From: Fervidibacter sinensis
GTDB taxonomy: Bacteria; Armatimonadota; Fervidibacteria; Fervidibacterales; Fervidibacteraceae
DNA length: 64,000 nucleotides
Assembly (NCBI GenBank): GCA_032161045.1
Contig: JAVHTH010000004.1
Direction: 5' to 3' (one strand)
The notes beneath the pieces were generated by a model, which saw nothing but the letters and a program-made list of their open reading frames with translations, ran no database searches and was not told the origin of the DNA. Below are positions 19,082-27,227 of the stretch, one piece after another; positions within the stretch are counted from its first letter, which is position 1; each line of letters starts with the position of its first letter. A program made the translations under genes and the position numbers.

Positions 19082-19660
19082 ATGTCAAGGTTGAACGAGA
19101 ACGAAGCAGTGTTGGTCATCGTTGATGTTCAGGAACGATTTATGCCCGTCTTGTTTGAGCCGAAACGACTTGTTGAAGCATGCCGACTGCTAATCAGTGG
19201 TGCGAAAATTTTGGGCTTGCCCATTTTGGTCACTGAGCAACTCCCAGAAAAACTTGGTTCAACAGTTCAGGAACTTAAAGAAGTTCTCGGAGGCGATTAT
19301 CGCCCCATTGTTAAGGCTGAGTTCAGCGCGTTCGCCAACGAGACTTTCCGACGAACTTTCGCATCAACGGGGCGAACCCAGTTGATTGTTTGCGGGATTG
19401 AAGCCCATGTCTGTATCCGCCAAACCATTCTGGATGCATTGGACCTTGGCTATGATGTTTTCGTCGTTGAGGATGCTACATCTGCCCGCTACGAGTTTCT
19501 TTGGAGGTCCGGGGTTCAAAGTTGCGTTGAGGCGGGAGCGAAGCGGGTGAATGCGGAGGCTGTTTTGTTTGAGTTGATGAAGACCGCCGAACATAATCGG
19601 TTTCGCGAAGTGCAAGCAATTGTCAAGGAACTTGCACCGCAGATTTACGGGAACAGGTGA
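19082..19660 (+). CDS. Isochorismatase-family cysteine hydrolase
   Basis: A 192-aa hydrolase of the isochorismatase/nicotinamidase-like superfamily, closest in form to the YcaC-type subgroup. Visible catalytic residues: Asp in VLVIVDVQERFM, Lys in IVKAEFSAF and the nucleophilic Cys in VCGIEAHVCIRQT. The substrate is unknown. ATG at 19082 follows GGTGATGAAAG. Its end overlaps or abuts the glcE-like gene, so the two are probably cotranscribed. Confidence 0.85.
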   Translation: MSRLNENEAVLVIVDVQERFMPVLFEPKRLVEACRLLISGAKILGLPILVTEQLPEKLGSTVQELKEVLGGDYRPIVKAEFSAFANETFRRTFASTGRTQLIVCGIEAHVCIRQTILDALDLGYDVFVVEDATSARYEFLWRSGVQSCVEAGAKRVNAEAVLFELMKTAEHNRFREVQAIVKELAPQIYGNR

Positions 19661-19665
19661 GGAGA

Positions 19666-20931
19666 ATGGACGGGATAATCGTCCCCACTCCAGAAGCAAT
19701 GTCAGTTGACGGTATAGTGCCAAAAGAAGTTTGGGCAATTGAAACGGAAGGGCAATTGGCAGATTCGGTTCGCAATGCGCAGGAAAATTCGTTAGCCCTT
19801 ATCCCGTTGGGAAACGGCACTAAGCGCCACATTGGGCTTTCACCCGTTCGTTACGATGTTGCATTATGGTTGCGCCCGATGAGCGGCATCGTGGAATATT
19901 CGCCCGACGATTTGGTCGTCATTGTCCGAGCCGGAACGACCTTGACAGAGTTGCAGCAAGTTCTTGCCGAACGCGGGCAATTCTTGCCCATTGACCCACC
20001 TTTCCCCGACACAGCAACCATTGGCGGCATCGTTGCAACTGCGTCTGCAGGACCATCTCGTTGTCTTTATGGCGCCGTTCGGGAACACTTGCTCGGTGTC
20101 AAAGTCGTGCAACCTGACGGAAGTATCACGAGGTTCGGTGGTAAAGTTGTAAAGAATGTTGCTGGCTACGACATGACGAAACTTTATGTCAGCTCTTTCG
20201 GGACATTGGGCGTCATCGTGGAAGCAGCGTTCAAGGTTCGTCCGTTACCCGAACACAAAGCGACTTTGACCCTTTGGAGCGATAGCCTTGACAATATTGA
20301 AAGTTTCTTGAGCCAGTTGGTCCTTAGCGATGTGGCACCTGCTTTTGTGGAATTGCTCAACGAGGTAACAATGAAGCAGATAGGGCTGCAGGAAATTTTC
20401 CCTCTTGAAGCGCCATTTTGTCTCCTTTTAGGTTTTGACGGTTTCCGCGAAGAAGTTGATTGGTGGCTGAACGAGTCAAAACGAATTGCGTCAAAGGCAG
20501 GGTTGCTCATCGGTTCAGCCTTTGGAGGCGAATTGGATTCAACCGTTAGGGCTAAGGTAAGGGATGCACACGCAGGGATTGATGCGGGTTTGGTGCTCAA
20601 AGTCGTGTTGCCTTCGTCGGAAGTTTGCTCTTTTGCAAAAGATGCCCAACAAGCCTTTGACAAATCTATCGGCTTCGTCGCTCACAGTCTAAACGGGATC
20701 TTGCGGTTGATGGTGTTTGGAAAGTTTGATGGAGAGCAAAGGGATGTCATTTATGCCCTATTGGAAGAAGCGGTTAAGAAAGGTGGGAACTTGCTCGTTG
20801 AGAAGGCGCCGAGTGAGTTGAAGCCGAAACTTCCTGTTTGGGGAAAGTCAAACACATCTTGGGCTCTCATGCGACGGTTAAAAGAAACCCTTGACCCAAA
20901 CAACATTTTTGCGCCGGGACGAATGTTCTGA
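19666..20931 (+). CDS. glcE: FAD-binding subunit of glycolate oxidase, GlcE-like
   Basis: FAD-binding (PCMH-type) protein of 421 aa. The flavin-binding domain has LIPLGNGTKRHIG, DLVVIVRAGTTLTELQ, the GGIVATASAGPSR loop and VVKNVAGYDMTKLYVSSFGTLGVI. The shortened C-terminal half with LKETLDPNNIFAPGRMF is typical of GlcE rather than full-length GlcD. With GlcF it should oxidise glycolate or a related 2-hydroxy acid; no GlcD is in the window. ATG at 19666 follows GGTGAGGAG closely; GTG at 19657 is an alternative. GlcF is found 2.3 kb further on, after three toxin-antitoxin modules. Confidence 0.85.
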   Translation: MDGIIVPTPEAMSVDGIVPKEVWAIETEGQLADSVRNAQENSLALIPLGNGTKRHIGLSPVRYDVALWLRPMSGIVEYSPDDLVVIVRAGTTLTELQQVLAERGQFLPIDPPFPDTATIGGIVATASAGPSRCLYGAVREHLLGVKVVQPDGSITRFGGKVVKNVAGYDMTKLYVSSFGTLGVIVEAAFKVRPLPEHKATLTLWSDSLDNIESFLSQLVLSDVAPAFVELLNEVTMKQIGLQEIFPLEAPFCLLLGFDGFREEVDWWLNESKRIASKAGLLIGSAFGGELDSTVRAKVRDAHAGIDAGLVLKVVLPSSEVCSFAKDAQQAFDKSIGFVAHSLNGILRLMVFGKFDGEQRDVIYALLEEAVKKGGNLLVEKAPSELKPKLPVWGKSNTSWALMRRLKETLDPNNIFAPGRMF

Positions 20932-20988
20932 CTTAACAAAAAGTTCTGCTTGCTTTGCGGTCAAAGCAGTTTTCCCGCTCAGATGCCG

Positions 20989-21094
20989 TTTGGGACCAAG
21001 CAGCGAACAAAAGAGGTGAACGATAATGGCGGAAGTTAAGGAACGAAAAGTCATAAGAACCGAACATCCACATATCGTCAAGGTTGAAGGTGTT
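20989..21094. repeat. Toxin-antitoxin junction repeat, partial copy 0
   Basis: From about 20989 the sequence matches the junction blocks at 21617 and 22340, starting at the end of their toxin part: the AACAAAAGAGGTGAACG ribosome-site segment and the first about 70 bases of the antitoxin gene. The toxin-end half is not present before this first module. Confidence 0.75.
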
Positions 21095-21340
21095 CGGGGA
21101 GGTGATGAAATCATTGAGGGAAGCCGAATGACGGTCTGGATGGTGGCTAACTATTGGCGGATGGGCATGTCACCGGATGAAATCGCTCAAGAGTTTGGGC
21201 TGCCACTCAGCCATGTCTTTGACGCTCTCAGTTACTACCTTGACCATCAAGCCGAAATTGACAAGCAAATTGAAGAGGCGAAAAGTTTCACTCAGCGCTA
21301 TTGTGTGGATAGACAAGGCGTCGTTCATCTCAACGAGTAG
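21026..21340 (+). CDS. DUF433 antitoxin, module 1
   Basis: A 104-aa protein with the DUF433 HTH core: GGDEIIEGSRMTVWMVANYWRMGMSPDEIAQEFGLPLSHVFDALSYYLDH, where the region from MSPDEIAQEF to ALSYYLDH is the helix-turn-helix. DUF433 proteins pair with DUF5615 PIN-like toxins and are thought to bind their own promoter. An N-terminal arm (KVIRTEHPHIVKVEGV) precedes the core and is shared almost exactly by the three copies. AAGAGGTGAACG provides a strong ribosome site. The toxin of module 1 starts 36 bp downstream. Confidence 0.88.
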   Translation: MAEVKERKVIRTEHPHIVKVEGVRGGDEIIEGSRMTVWMVANYWRMGMSPDEIAQEFGLPLSHVFDALSYYLDHQAEIDKQIEEAKSFTQRYCVDRQGVVHLNE

Positions 21341-21376
21341 TATGGCAAGTTCTTGAAATAAAGGCAGCGATGAAAG

Positions 21377-21736
21377 ATGCTCAGGCTTTTCTTAGATGCG
21401 GACACTCCAGAGGCTTTGGCGAAAGCATTAAGGGCGGTAGGGGTCGTTGTGGTGCGTTCTCAAGAGGTTGGCTTAAGTGAGGCTGACGATATCACGCAAA
21501 TCCAATGGGCTTCAGAGAACGGTTATACACTCTTCACCTTTGATGTCAAAACGATGCCAAAAGCAGTGATGCAATGGCAGGCAATGGGGCGTGAACATTC
21601 AGGTGTCATCTTCTGCGAGCAGATGCCGAGGGAAGCGATTGGGGTGATAGTTCATCGTCTTTTGAATGTGGCGAAAGTTCACACCAACGAGACGCTCAAA
21701 AATGTCACTTTGCATTTGGGCGCTGTCTGGGATTAA
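21377..21736 (+). CDS. DUF5615 PIN-like toxin, module 1
   Basis: A 119-aa predicted RNase of the DUF5615 (PIN-like, Mut7-C-related) type. Acidic residues: FLDADTPEALAKAL, GLSEADDITQIQWA and LFTFDVKTM, matching the D(E)...D...D layout of the family. The C-terminal about 40 residues (EQMPREAIGVIVHRLLNVAKVHTNETLKN, interrupted for length) are nearly identical to modules 2 and 3, while the middle differs widely. It is the toxin partner of the DUF433 gene before it. Confidence 0.85.
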   Translation: MLRLFLDADTPEALAKALRAVGVVVVRSQEVGLSEADDITQIQWASENGYTLFTFDVKTMPKAVMQWQAMGREHSGVIFCEQMPREAIGVIVHRLLNVAKVHTNETLKNVTLHLGAVWD

Positions 21737-21830
21737 GCAGGGAACAAAAGAGGTGAACGAAATGGCGGAAGTTAAGGAGCGAAAAGTCATAAGAACCGAA
21801 CATCCACATATTGTCAAGGTTGAAGGTGTT
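21617..21830. repeat. Toxin-antitoxin junction repeat, copy 1
   Basis: About 214 bp covering the toxin 3' end, the short gap with AAAGAGGTGAACG and the antitoxin 5' end. It is almost identical to 22340-22553 with only a few base differences (for example CATCGT against CGTCGT). The sequences on either side diverge strongly. Confidence 0.9.
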
Positions 21831-22097
21831 TGCGGTGGGCGTGAAGTTGTTGAAGGGACGAGGGTTACTGTTTGGGCGATTGCCAACTACTGGAAGATGG
21901 GGATGAAGCCAGAGGAGATTGCCGAGGAATTGAGTTTAGGTTTGGCTCAGGTCTTTGACGCCCTCAGTTACTACCTTGACCACCAAGCCGAAATTGAAAG
22001 ACAAATTGAAGAAGCGCAAACTTTGCCCGAGGGGTTCTGGGTAGATGAGCAAAGCATAGTGCGGTGGGACGCAACTAAAGCAAGCGAGGAGCGGTAA
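21762..22097 (+). CDS. DUF433 antitoxin, module 2
   Basis: A 111-aa DUF433 protein. Arm KVIRTEHPHIVKVEGVCGG, core EVVEGTRVTVWAIANYWKMG, HTH MKPEEIAEELSLGLAQVFDALSYYLDH, then a longer tail ending TKASEER than in modules 1 and 3. ATG at 21762 has AGAGGTGAACGA upstream; a much longer in-frame extension merely reads through the preceding toxin end in another frame. The stop lies 2 bp before the module 2 toxin. Confidence 0.88.
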   Translation: MAEVKERKVIRTEHPHIVKVEGVCGGREVVEGTRVTVWAIANYWKMGMKPEEIAEELSLGLAQVFDALSYYLDHQAEIERQIEEAQTLPEGFWVDEQSIVRWDATKASEER

Positions 22098-22099
22098 GA

Positions 22100-22459
22100 A
22101 TGCTGAGGTTGCTTTTGGATGAAAATGTCCCTTCGGTGTTGGCGAAAGTTTTGAAAGAGCATGGATTTGAGGTCGTTCGGGCACAAGAAGTAGGACTGCA
22201 AGGCGCTGATGATGAAACACAACTCGCTTGGGCTATGGAACACGGTTATGTGCTTTTCACTTTTGACAAGGGCACAATGGTGCTTACAGTGAGGAAATGG
22301 ATACAAGCGGGGCAAGGACATGCAGGAGTTATCATTTGCGAGCAGATGCCGAGGGAAGCGATTGGGGTGATAGTTCGTCGTCTTTTGAATGTGGCGAAAG
22401 TTCACACCAACGAGGCGCTCAAAAATGTCACTTTGCATTTGGGCGCTGTCTGGGATTAA
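22100..22459 (+). CDS. DUF5615 PIN-like toxin, module 2
   Basis: A 119-aa protein, the best match of the three to the family consensus: LLLDENVPSVLAKVLKEHGFEVVRAQEVGL, GADDETQLAWAMEHGYVLFTFDKGTM. The acidic residues D, E, D and D expected of the PIN-like site are all present. It follows its antitoxin by 2 bp with GAGGAGCGG as ribosome site. The C-terminal third is in the shared junction repeat. Confidence 0.9.
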   Translation: MLRLLLDENVPSVLAKVLKEHGFEVVRAQEVGLQGADDETQLAWAMEHGYVLFTFDKGTMVLTVRKWIQAGQGHAGVIICEQMPREAIGVIVRRLLNVAKVHTNEALKNVTLHLGAVWD

Positions 22460-22553
22460 GCAGGGAACAAAAGAGGTGAACGAAATGGCGGAAGTTAAGG
22501 AGCGAAAAGTCATAAGAACCGAACATCCACATATCGTCAAGGTTGAGGGTGTG
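22340..22553. repeat. Toxin-antitoxin junction repeat, copy 2
   Basis: Second complete junction block, starting 723 bp after copy 1. It carries the toxin 2 end and the antitoxin 3 start. Differences from copy 1 are scattered single bases, such as GAGGCG against GAGACG in the toxin part. Confidence 0.9.
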
Positions 22554-22799
22554 CGTGGAGGCAAAGAAATTGTTGAGGGGACAGGGGTGCCCGTATGGGC
22601 GATCGCTTTCCTTTGGCGAACAGGTTCAAAGCCTGAGGAAATTGCCGAGGAATATCGGCTCTCGTTAACTCAGGTCTTTGACGCCCTTAGTTACTACCTT
22701 GACCACAAGGATGAGATTGACAAGCAGATTGAAGAAAGCCGAACACTTCCCGAAGGTTTTTTTGTTGATCAAAGTGGTATCGTGCGACGGGCAGGTTGA
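22485..22799 (+). CDS. DUF433 antitoxin, module 3
   Basis: A 104-aa DUF433 protein. The same N-terminal arm is followed by KEIVEGTGVPVWAIAFLWRTGSKPEEIAEEYRLSLTQVFDALSYYLDH (shown across its HTH) and a tail ending SGIVRRAG. Its core is as far from modules 1 and 2 as those are from each other, so specificity may differ. The end is close to the module 3 toxin start at 22805, which suggests tight coupling. Confidence 0.88.
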   Translation: MAEVKERKVIRTEHPHIVKVEGVRGGKEIVEGTGVPVWAIAFLWRTGSKPEEIAEEYRLSLTQVFDALSYYLDHKDEIDKQIEESRTLPEGFFVDQSGIVRRAG

Positions 22800-22804
22800 C
22801 AATT

Positions 22805-23167
22805 ATGTTGAGAATTTACTTGGATGACTGCAGTGCTATGGAAGGCTTGGCGAAAGCATTACAAACAGCAGGTTTTGAAGTCATGACGCCTTTTGAAGCA
22901 GGCACTCATGGTGCCGATGATGCAACTCACCTTCAATGGGCAACAGAACATGGTTTCATTCTGCTCACCTTTGACAAGCGCACGATGGTGCCTTTGGCAG
23001 ATGAGTGGGTTACATCAGGGCGTGAACATGGAGGCGTGATTGTCTGCGAGCAGATGCCGAGGGAAGCGATTGGGGTGATAGTTCGTCGTCTTTTGAATGT
23101 GGCGAAAGTTCACACCAACGAGACGCTCAAAAATGTCACTTTGCACTTGGGCGCTGTCTGGGACTAA
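22805..23167 (+). CDS. DUF5615 PIN-like toxin, module 3 (divergent)
   Basis: A 120-aa protein. The N-terminal motif is IYLDDCSAMEGLAKAL rather than LLDENVP, with one extra residue, but GADDATHLQWATEHGFILLTFDKRTM is kept. ATG at 22805 follows GGGCAGGTTGAC; TTG at 22796 overlapping the antitoxin stop is less likely. The C-terminal part belongs to junction repeat copy 3. The altered first motif may weaken activity or reflect a different target. Confidence 0.82.
   Translation: MLRIYLDDCSAMEGLAKALQTAGFEVMTPFEAGTHGADDATHLQWATEHGFILLTFDKRTMVPLADEWVTSGREHGGVIVCEQMPREAIGVIVRRLLNVAKVHTNETLKNVTLHLGAVWD
23048..23167. repeat. Toxin-antitoxin junction repeat, partial copy 3
   Basis: Toxin-end half of the junction block, 708 bp after copy 2. 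The repeat effectively stops at the toxin stop codon, although the next bases (AAAAGGTGGTGAAACGACG then ATGGCGAAAGTTGAAG of glcF) still resemble the antitoxin start region loosely. Confidence 0.85.
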
Positions 23168-23196
23168 GTGAATGCAAAAGGTGGTGAAACGACGAG

Positions 23197-24480
23197 ATGG
23201 CGAAAGTTGAAGATAGAAGACAAGCGCTGCAAATTGACGACGAGACTTTTGAGTTGTTGATGGACTGTGTTCATTGTGGCTTTTGTTTGACTGTCTGCCC
23301 GACCTTCGCCTTGACAGGCGATGAGACAGACTCACCGAGAGGTCGGCTCTACTATATGCGCCTGCTTGCCGAGGGTAGAATTGAGCCAAACGAATCGGTC
23401 CTAACGCACCTTGACAGGTGTTTAGAATGCCGTGCTTGCGAAACTGCCTGTCCATCGGGTGTGAAATACGGCTTCCTGTCGGAATTGACGCGCTCTCAAC
23501 TTACCAAACAAGGCAAAGGACCAATGCGCAAATCCGCTTTGCATGCATTTTTAATCAGGCACATTTTGCCTTACTCTAACAGGCTAGAGATTTTGATGTT
23601 ACCTTTGAGGATTGCACAATCGTTCAAAATCATGGATTTGCTTGATCACATCCCAGCGCTTGCACGCGCTGCAAATATGGTTCCGCCTTTGCCTTCAAAA
23701 TCGTTGAGCCGCTTGCCCGAAATCTTTCCCGCCAAGAACGAAAGAAAGTTACGGGTCGGGTTATTAACGGGCTGTGTCAACAGCGTTGTGTTGAGCAGGA
23801 CAAATTGGGCAGCAGCGGAAGTTTTGGCTGCAGCAGGCTGTGAAGTTGTTGTCCCGAAAAATCAGGGATGTTGCGGTTCTATGCTGTTCCATATGGGGCA
23901 CTACGATGAAGCAAAGAAACTTGCGCGCCAACTTGTTTTGACTTTCGCTCGCTATGAGCCCTTGGACGCTATTGTCATTACTGCTGCTGGATGCGGTGCG
24001 ACCATGAAGGATTACGGTCGCTTGCTTGCCGATGAACCTGAAGTCGCCGAGTTAGCGAAAAATTTCGCCACAAAGGTTAAGGACTTTTGTGAGTTGCTTG
24101 ATGAAATTGGTCTCCCAATGCCACTTAAGCCATTAAATTGGCGTGTAACTTATCATGACCCTTGCCATCTCGCTCACGGGCAAAACATCCGTGAGCAACC
24201 GAGGCGATTGATTCGTCAAGTGCCCGGCGTGGAGTTTGTGGAATTGCCGGAGGCAGATTGGTGTTGTGGTGGCGGTGGCGCTTACAGTTTGCTGCAACCG
24301 GAATTTTCGGATGCGATTTTGGACAGGAAAATCGCCAACATAAAAGCGACAGGTGCGGATGTGGTCGTGACCGCAAACATCGTTTGCATAATGCAAATTT
24401 GGTATGGCATCAAAAAGCATCGGCTCAATGTCCGCTTGATGCACATTGCTGATTTTTTGAGGGCAGCACTACCACAATAA
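23197..24480 (+). CDS. glcF: Glycolate oxidase iron-sulfur subunit GlcF
   Basis: A 427-aa electron-transfer subunit with two 4Fe-4S ferredoxin motifs (CVHCGFCLTVCPTF and CLECRACETACPSG) and two CCG domains (NQGCCGSMLFHMGHYDEA and ADWCCGGGGAYSLLQPEFSD) that bind further Fe-S or quinone-linked clusters. It should pass electrons from the flavin subunits of glycolate oxidase to quinone. ATG follows AAAGGTGGTGAAACG. It is separated from its partner glcE only by the three toxin-antitoxin modules. Confidence 0.92.
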   Translation: MAKVEDRRQALQIDDETFELLMDCVHCGFCLTVCPTFALTGDETDSPRGRLYYMRLLAEGRIEPNESVLTHLDRCLECRACETACPSGVKYGFLSELTRSQLTKQGKGPMRKSALHAFLIRHILPYSNRLEILMLPLRIAQSFKIMDLLDHIPALARAANMVPPLPSKSLSRLPEIFPAKNERKLRVGLLTGCVNSVVLSRTNWAAAEVLAAAGCEVVVPKNQGCCGSMLFHMGHYDEAKKLARQLVLTFARYEPLDAIVITAAGCGATMKDYGRLLADEPEVAELAKNFATKVKDFCELLDEIGLPMPLKPLNWRVTYHDPCHLAHGQNIREQPRRLIRQVPGVEFVELPEADWCCGGGGAYSLLQPEFSDAILDRKIANIKATGADVVVTANIVCIMQIWYGIKKHRLNVRLMHIADFLRAALPQ

Positions 24481-24504
24481 CGGTTCTCAAGAAAGCGAGG
24501 CGCT

Positions 24505-26307
24505 GTGAAGATGCCGACGAGCGGAACGGTCCTGCTTGTTCGTCCTGAAATTGCTTCCCCTTTGGACGGCTGGTCATGGTATGGAGCGCACCAATTAATG
24601 GAGATTGTTGGTGTTCCGTTCCATCAAGACACCGAAGGTTGGGCAAATGCTGATGTCATTGTTGTCCCGAACTCAAGCAGACCAAATCAAGTCTTGGAAC
24701 TTGTTCAAAAAGCCTTGCAATCGGGGAAACTGGTTGTCGTTGGGTGCGAAATTGCTCTTGCTCTGCTTCAAGCCAACATTGACATCGGTGCTACTCCGGT
24801 TATGCCTATCCCCTTACCGCCGACAGAACCAAGCGATTTGCTGCCGCTGCGCGCTTATGCGCTTTTGCCTGCAGCGTTCACGGAGACAACCTTACCGCTT
24901 TTGGGTGAGCCACTACTTTTCGCTCCTTCAAGGCAGACTCTTGGAACGGTGAGAACCACTGATGGTCGGCAAGGTCCATTGGTATGGATTCAACAAGTAG
25001 GCGACGGAGTTTTGGTTACTTTGTGTGGGCGAGTTTTTGAAACTTGCGGTTTGTTCCTTTCAAGGTTCTCTTGGTTTGCTAATCCACATCGGCGTGATAG
25101 TTTCTTGCACCGGATTGACCCGCTTTGGGATGAGCAGTTGAAGCCTTGGCACCGCTTCCCGGTTGTCAGTTTTTATGCTCGCTTTTTCGCTTGGTTGTTA
25201 AGCGTTGTCCTTTGGGAGCAGGGGAAACTTCTTCCGCTCCGTTGGTGTCTGCCGCATCAAGATGGCTCGCCTTTTCGGATGGCATTGACAGCGTTGCATG
25301 ATGTTGAAATCGTTTACGACGATCCTGTTTGGAAGCGCCAAGATAATCCGAACTATTGTTTCGCACAGTGGCTTGAGTTGGAAGAGAGGCTGAATATAAG
25401 GTCTGCTTTCTTTTTCCTTTCACCGGTAACCGCGTTGCCGCCGCATTGGCGGCTCAACTACGAAATCACTGACGAACCCGTTTTGGCTGCGTTTGATTTG
25501 ATTGAGGAAAAGGGCGGTGAAATCGGTTTATTGAGCATTGCCCATGCAAGTGAGAGCGCATTGGCAATGGAAAGGGAGAGGCTGGAGGATTTGGGAGGGG
25601 TTTTTGTTTGGGGGGTCAGAAGTTACAGGTTTGGAAACACTCCCGCTTCAATTCGGCACAAGTCTGCAGTGGGGTTCGCATACGATTCAAGTTGGTTTGC
25701 AGGTCAAAATGAACCTTCGTTCCTTACCGGTTGCGTTCATCCGTTTCGTCCTTTGGATGCCGAGCGATGGCAAGTTTTGCCATTAGTTGAACTAAGTGCT
25801 GTCTTGGACGACCGAGTTTTGTTTGGGGAATTGGTTGGTAGGCATCAAAATGGCAATGCAACCCATTCTGGAATTCATTTTTGCGAGACAGTTTTTGCTC
25901 TCAACGGTGTCGCTTGTTTAAGTTGGCAGCAACATACCTTCAACCAGCGAGCAACTTCCTTTGAGCAACTTGCCCTCCATTGTCGCCAATTAACGGAAGG
26001 TGCAATTTGGTGTCCTGCACCGAGGGAAATCGCGGAATGGTGGACAATGCGCAATGAGGTTGGGATTTCTGAACGCCCGATCAGCAAAAGGTGGTGGCGG
26101 GTTGAAATTTTTCCGCCCGAAGACCTTGACGAAGAAATTTCTTTCGTTTTGGCGATCCCTGTTCCAAGGAAAGTTCAAGTCCTAAGGGAGAAAACGATTT
26201 TGCCAACCCAAATGCTTGGGACATGGGGAGCAATGAACATTTGGGGAGTGCCCTTGATTTTGGAACCGGATGAATGCATCGCTTTAAGCGTTGGAGTTAC
26301 AATTTGA
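24505..26307 (+). CDS. Large protein with possible polysaccharide deacetylase-like domain
   Basis: A 600-aa protein, not placed with confidence. Residues 1-200 resemble a glutamine-amidotransferase or flavodoxin-like Rossmann domain (ADVIVVPNSSRPNQVLELVQKALQSGKLVVVG, interrupted by no motif). The middle has LTALHDVEIVYDD, IRSAFFFLSPV, EIGLLSIAHA, VGFAYDSSWF and CLSWQQHTFN, echoing NodB-type deacetylases, where HD, H and YDSS positions recur. The usual HxxxH metal pair is not evident. No signal peptide. Starts are GTG 24505 or ATG 24511, after GCGAGG. Confidence 0.6.
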   Translation: MKMPTSGTVLLVRPEIASPLDGWSWYGAHQLMEIVGVPFHQDTEGWANADVIVVPNSSRPNQVLELVQKALQSGKLVVVGCEIALALLQANIDIGATPVMPIPLPPTEPSDLLPLRAYALLPAAFTETTLPLLGEPLLFAPSRQTLGTVRTTDGRQGPLVWIQQVGDGVLVTLCGRVFETCGLFLSRFSWFANPHRRDSFLHRIDPLWDEQLKPWHRFPVVSFYARFFAWLLSVVLWEQGKLLPLRWCLPHQDGSPFRMALTALHDVEIVYDDPVWKRQDNPNYCFAQWLELEERLNIRSAFFFLSPVTALPPHWRLNYEITDEPVLAAFDLIEEKGGEIGLLSIAHASESALAMERERLEDLGGVFVWGVRSYRFGNTPASIRHKSAVGFAYDSSWFAGQNEPSFLTGCVHPFRPLDAERWQVLPLVELSAVLDDRVLFGELVGRHQNGNATHSGIHFCETVFALNGVACLSWQQHTFNQRATSFEQLALHCRQLTEGAIWCPAPREIAEWWTMRNEVGISERPISKRWWRVEIFPPEDLDEEISFVLAIPVPRKVQVLREKTILPTQMLGTWGAMNIWGVPLILEPDECIALSVGVTI

Positions 26308-26390
26308 GGCGGGAACGGTAATCAGCCGATAGGCTGTGGGTAAGAAAGAAATGGTTCGCTGAGTTTCCTTATAGCCCGAGGTGATGACTG

Positions 26391-27212
26391 ATGCCGCTGC
26401 AAATCAATTCCCGTGAGTTAGAAGGTGGCATCGTTTTTCTGGAACTTAAAGGCAGCATGGATGCAGCGGTGCAAAACGAACTCCTTGATGCATTTAACAA
26501 TGCTATTCGTCAAGCCGAGAAGGGAATCATCGTTTCCCTTGATGGGGTGGATTTCATGGACAGTTCTGGCATAGGCGTTCTCATGAGGGCGTGGGGTGAG
26601 GCGGAAAACAATGGACTAAAGTTTGCCGTCGTTTTGCGCCAACCAAGGTTGAGGAAACTTCTTGACACTTTGGGTTTGCTTGAGACTTTACCAAACTTCC
26701 CCACCGTCGGCGATGCAATAACCGAGTGGGAAACTCAAGAGGAACGAGAGAAGTTAGAGGTCCAACCCTTAACGCCACAGGTGAAAGTAAGCGAAAGGGA
26801 ATTTGTGCCATCAATCACACCGCCAACGGCAGCGCGTTGGCGAATGGAGTTACAACTTGCATGTGAACCCGAGTTGATCTCCGTTGCGAGGTTGGCATGC
26901 GCCACATTCGCGTCTCAGTTTGGGTTCAGTTTGGACGAACTTGAGGACATTAAGTTGGCTGTCTCCGAAGCGTGCACCAATGTCATCCAACACGCTTACG
27001 AGGACAGGACCGGACAGCAATTCACGGTTTGCTGTTGGACAGAGGAAAACTCGCTCATCATTGAGGTCAGGGACAAAGGACGCGGGTTGCAAGGGGAAAT
27101 TCAAGGACACTTTGGGATGAAAATCATTCGGGCAGTTATGGACTTCGTTGAGTTTCGGTCCGAGGAAGGTAAAGGCACGATAGTTCGGATGGTCAAGAAG
27201 CGGAGAATTTGA
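26391..27212 (+). CDS. Fused STAS anti-sigma antagonist and RsbW-type anti-sigma kinase
   Basis: A 273-aa two-domain regulator. Residues 1-115 form a STAS domain with the DSSGIGVL phosphorylation motif (Ser 58/59), as in SpoIIAA/RsbV. After a 30-residue linker, residues about 147-270 form a GHKL ATPase of the SpoIIAB/RsbW type: N box EACTNVIQH (Asn 197), G1 DKGRG (228-232), then GHFGMKIIRAVMD. These are normally separate proteins that oppose each other. A SigB/F-type sigma gene begins 16 bp later. GAGGTGATGACTG precedes the ATG. Confidence 0.9.
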   Translation: MPLQINSRELEGGIVFLELKGSMDAAVQNELLDAFNNAIRQAEKGIIVSLDGVDFMDSSGIGVLMRAWGEAENNGLKFAVVLRQPRLRKLLDTLGLLETLPNFPTVGDAITEWETQEEREKLEVQPLTPQVKVSEREFVPSITPPTAARWRMELQLACEPELISVARLACATFASQFGFSLDELEDIKLAVSEACTNVIQHAYEDRTGQQFTVCCWTEENSLIIEVRDKGRGLQGEIQGHFGMKIIRAVMDFVEFRSEEGKGTIVRMVKKRRI

Positions 27213-27227
27213 TGGAGGCGTCAAGTA

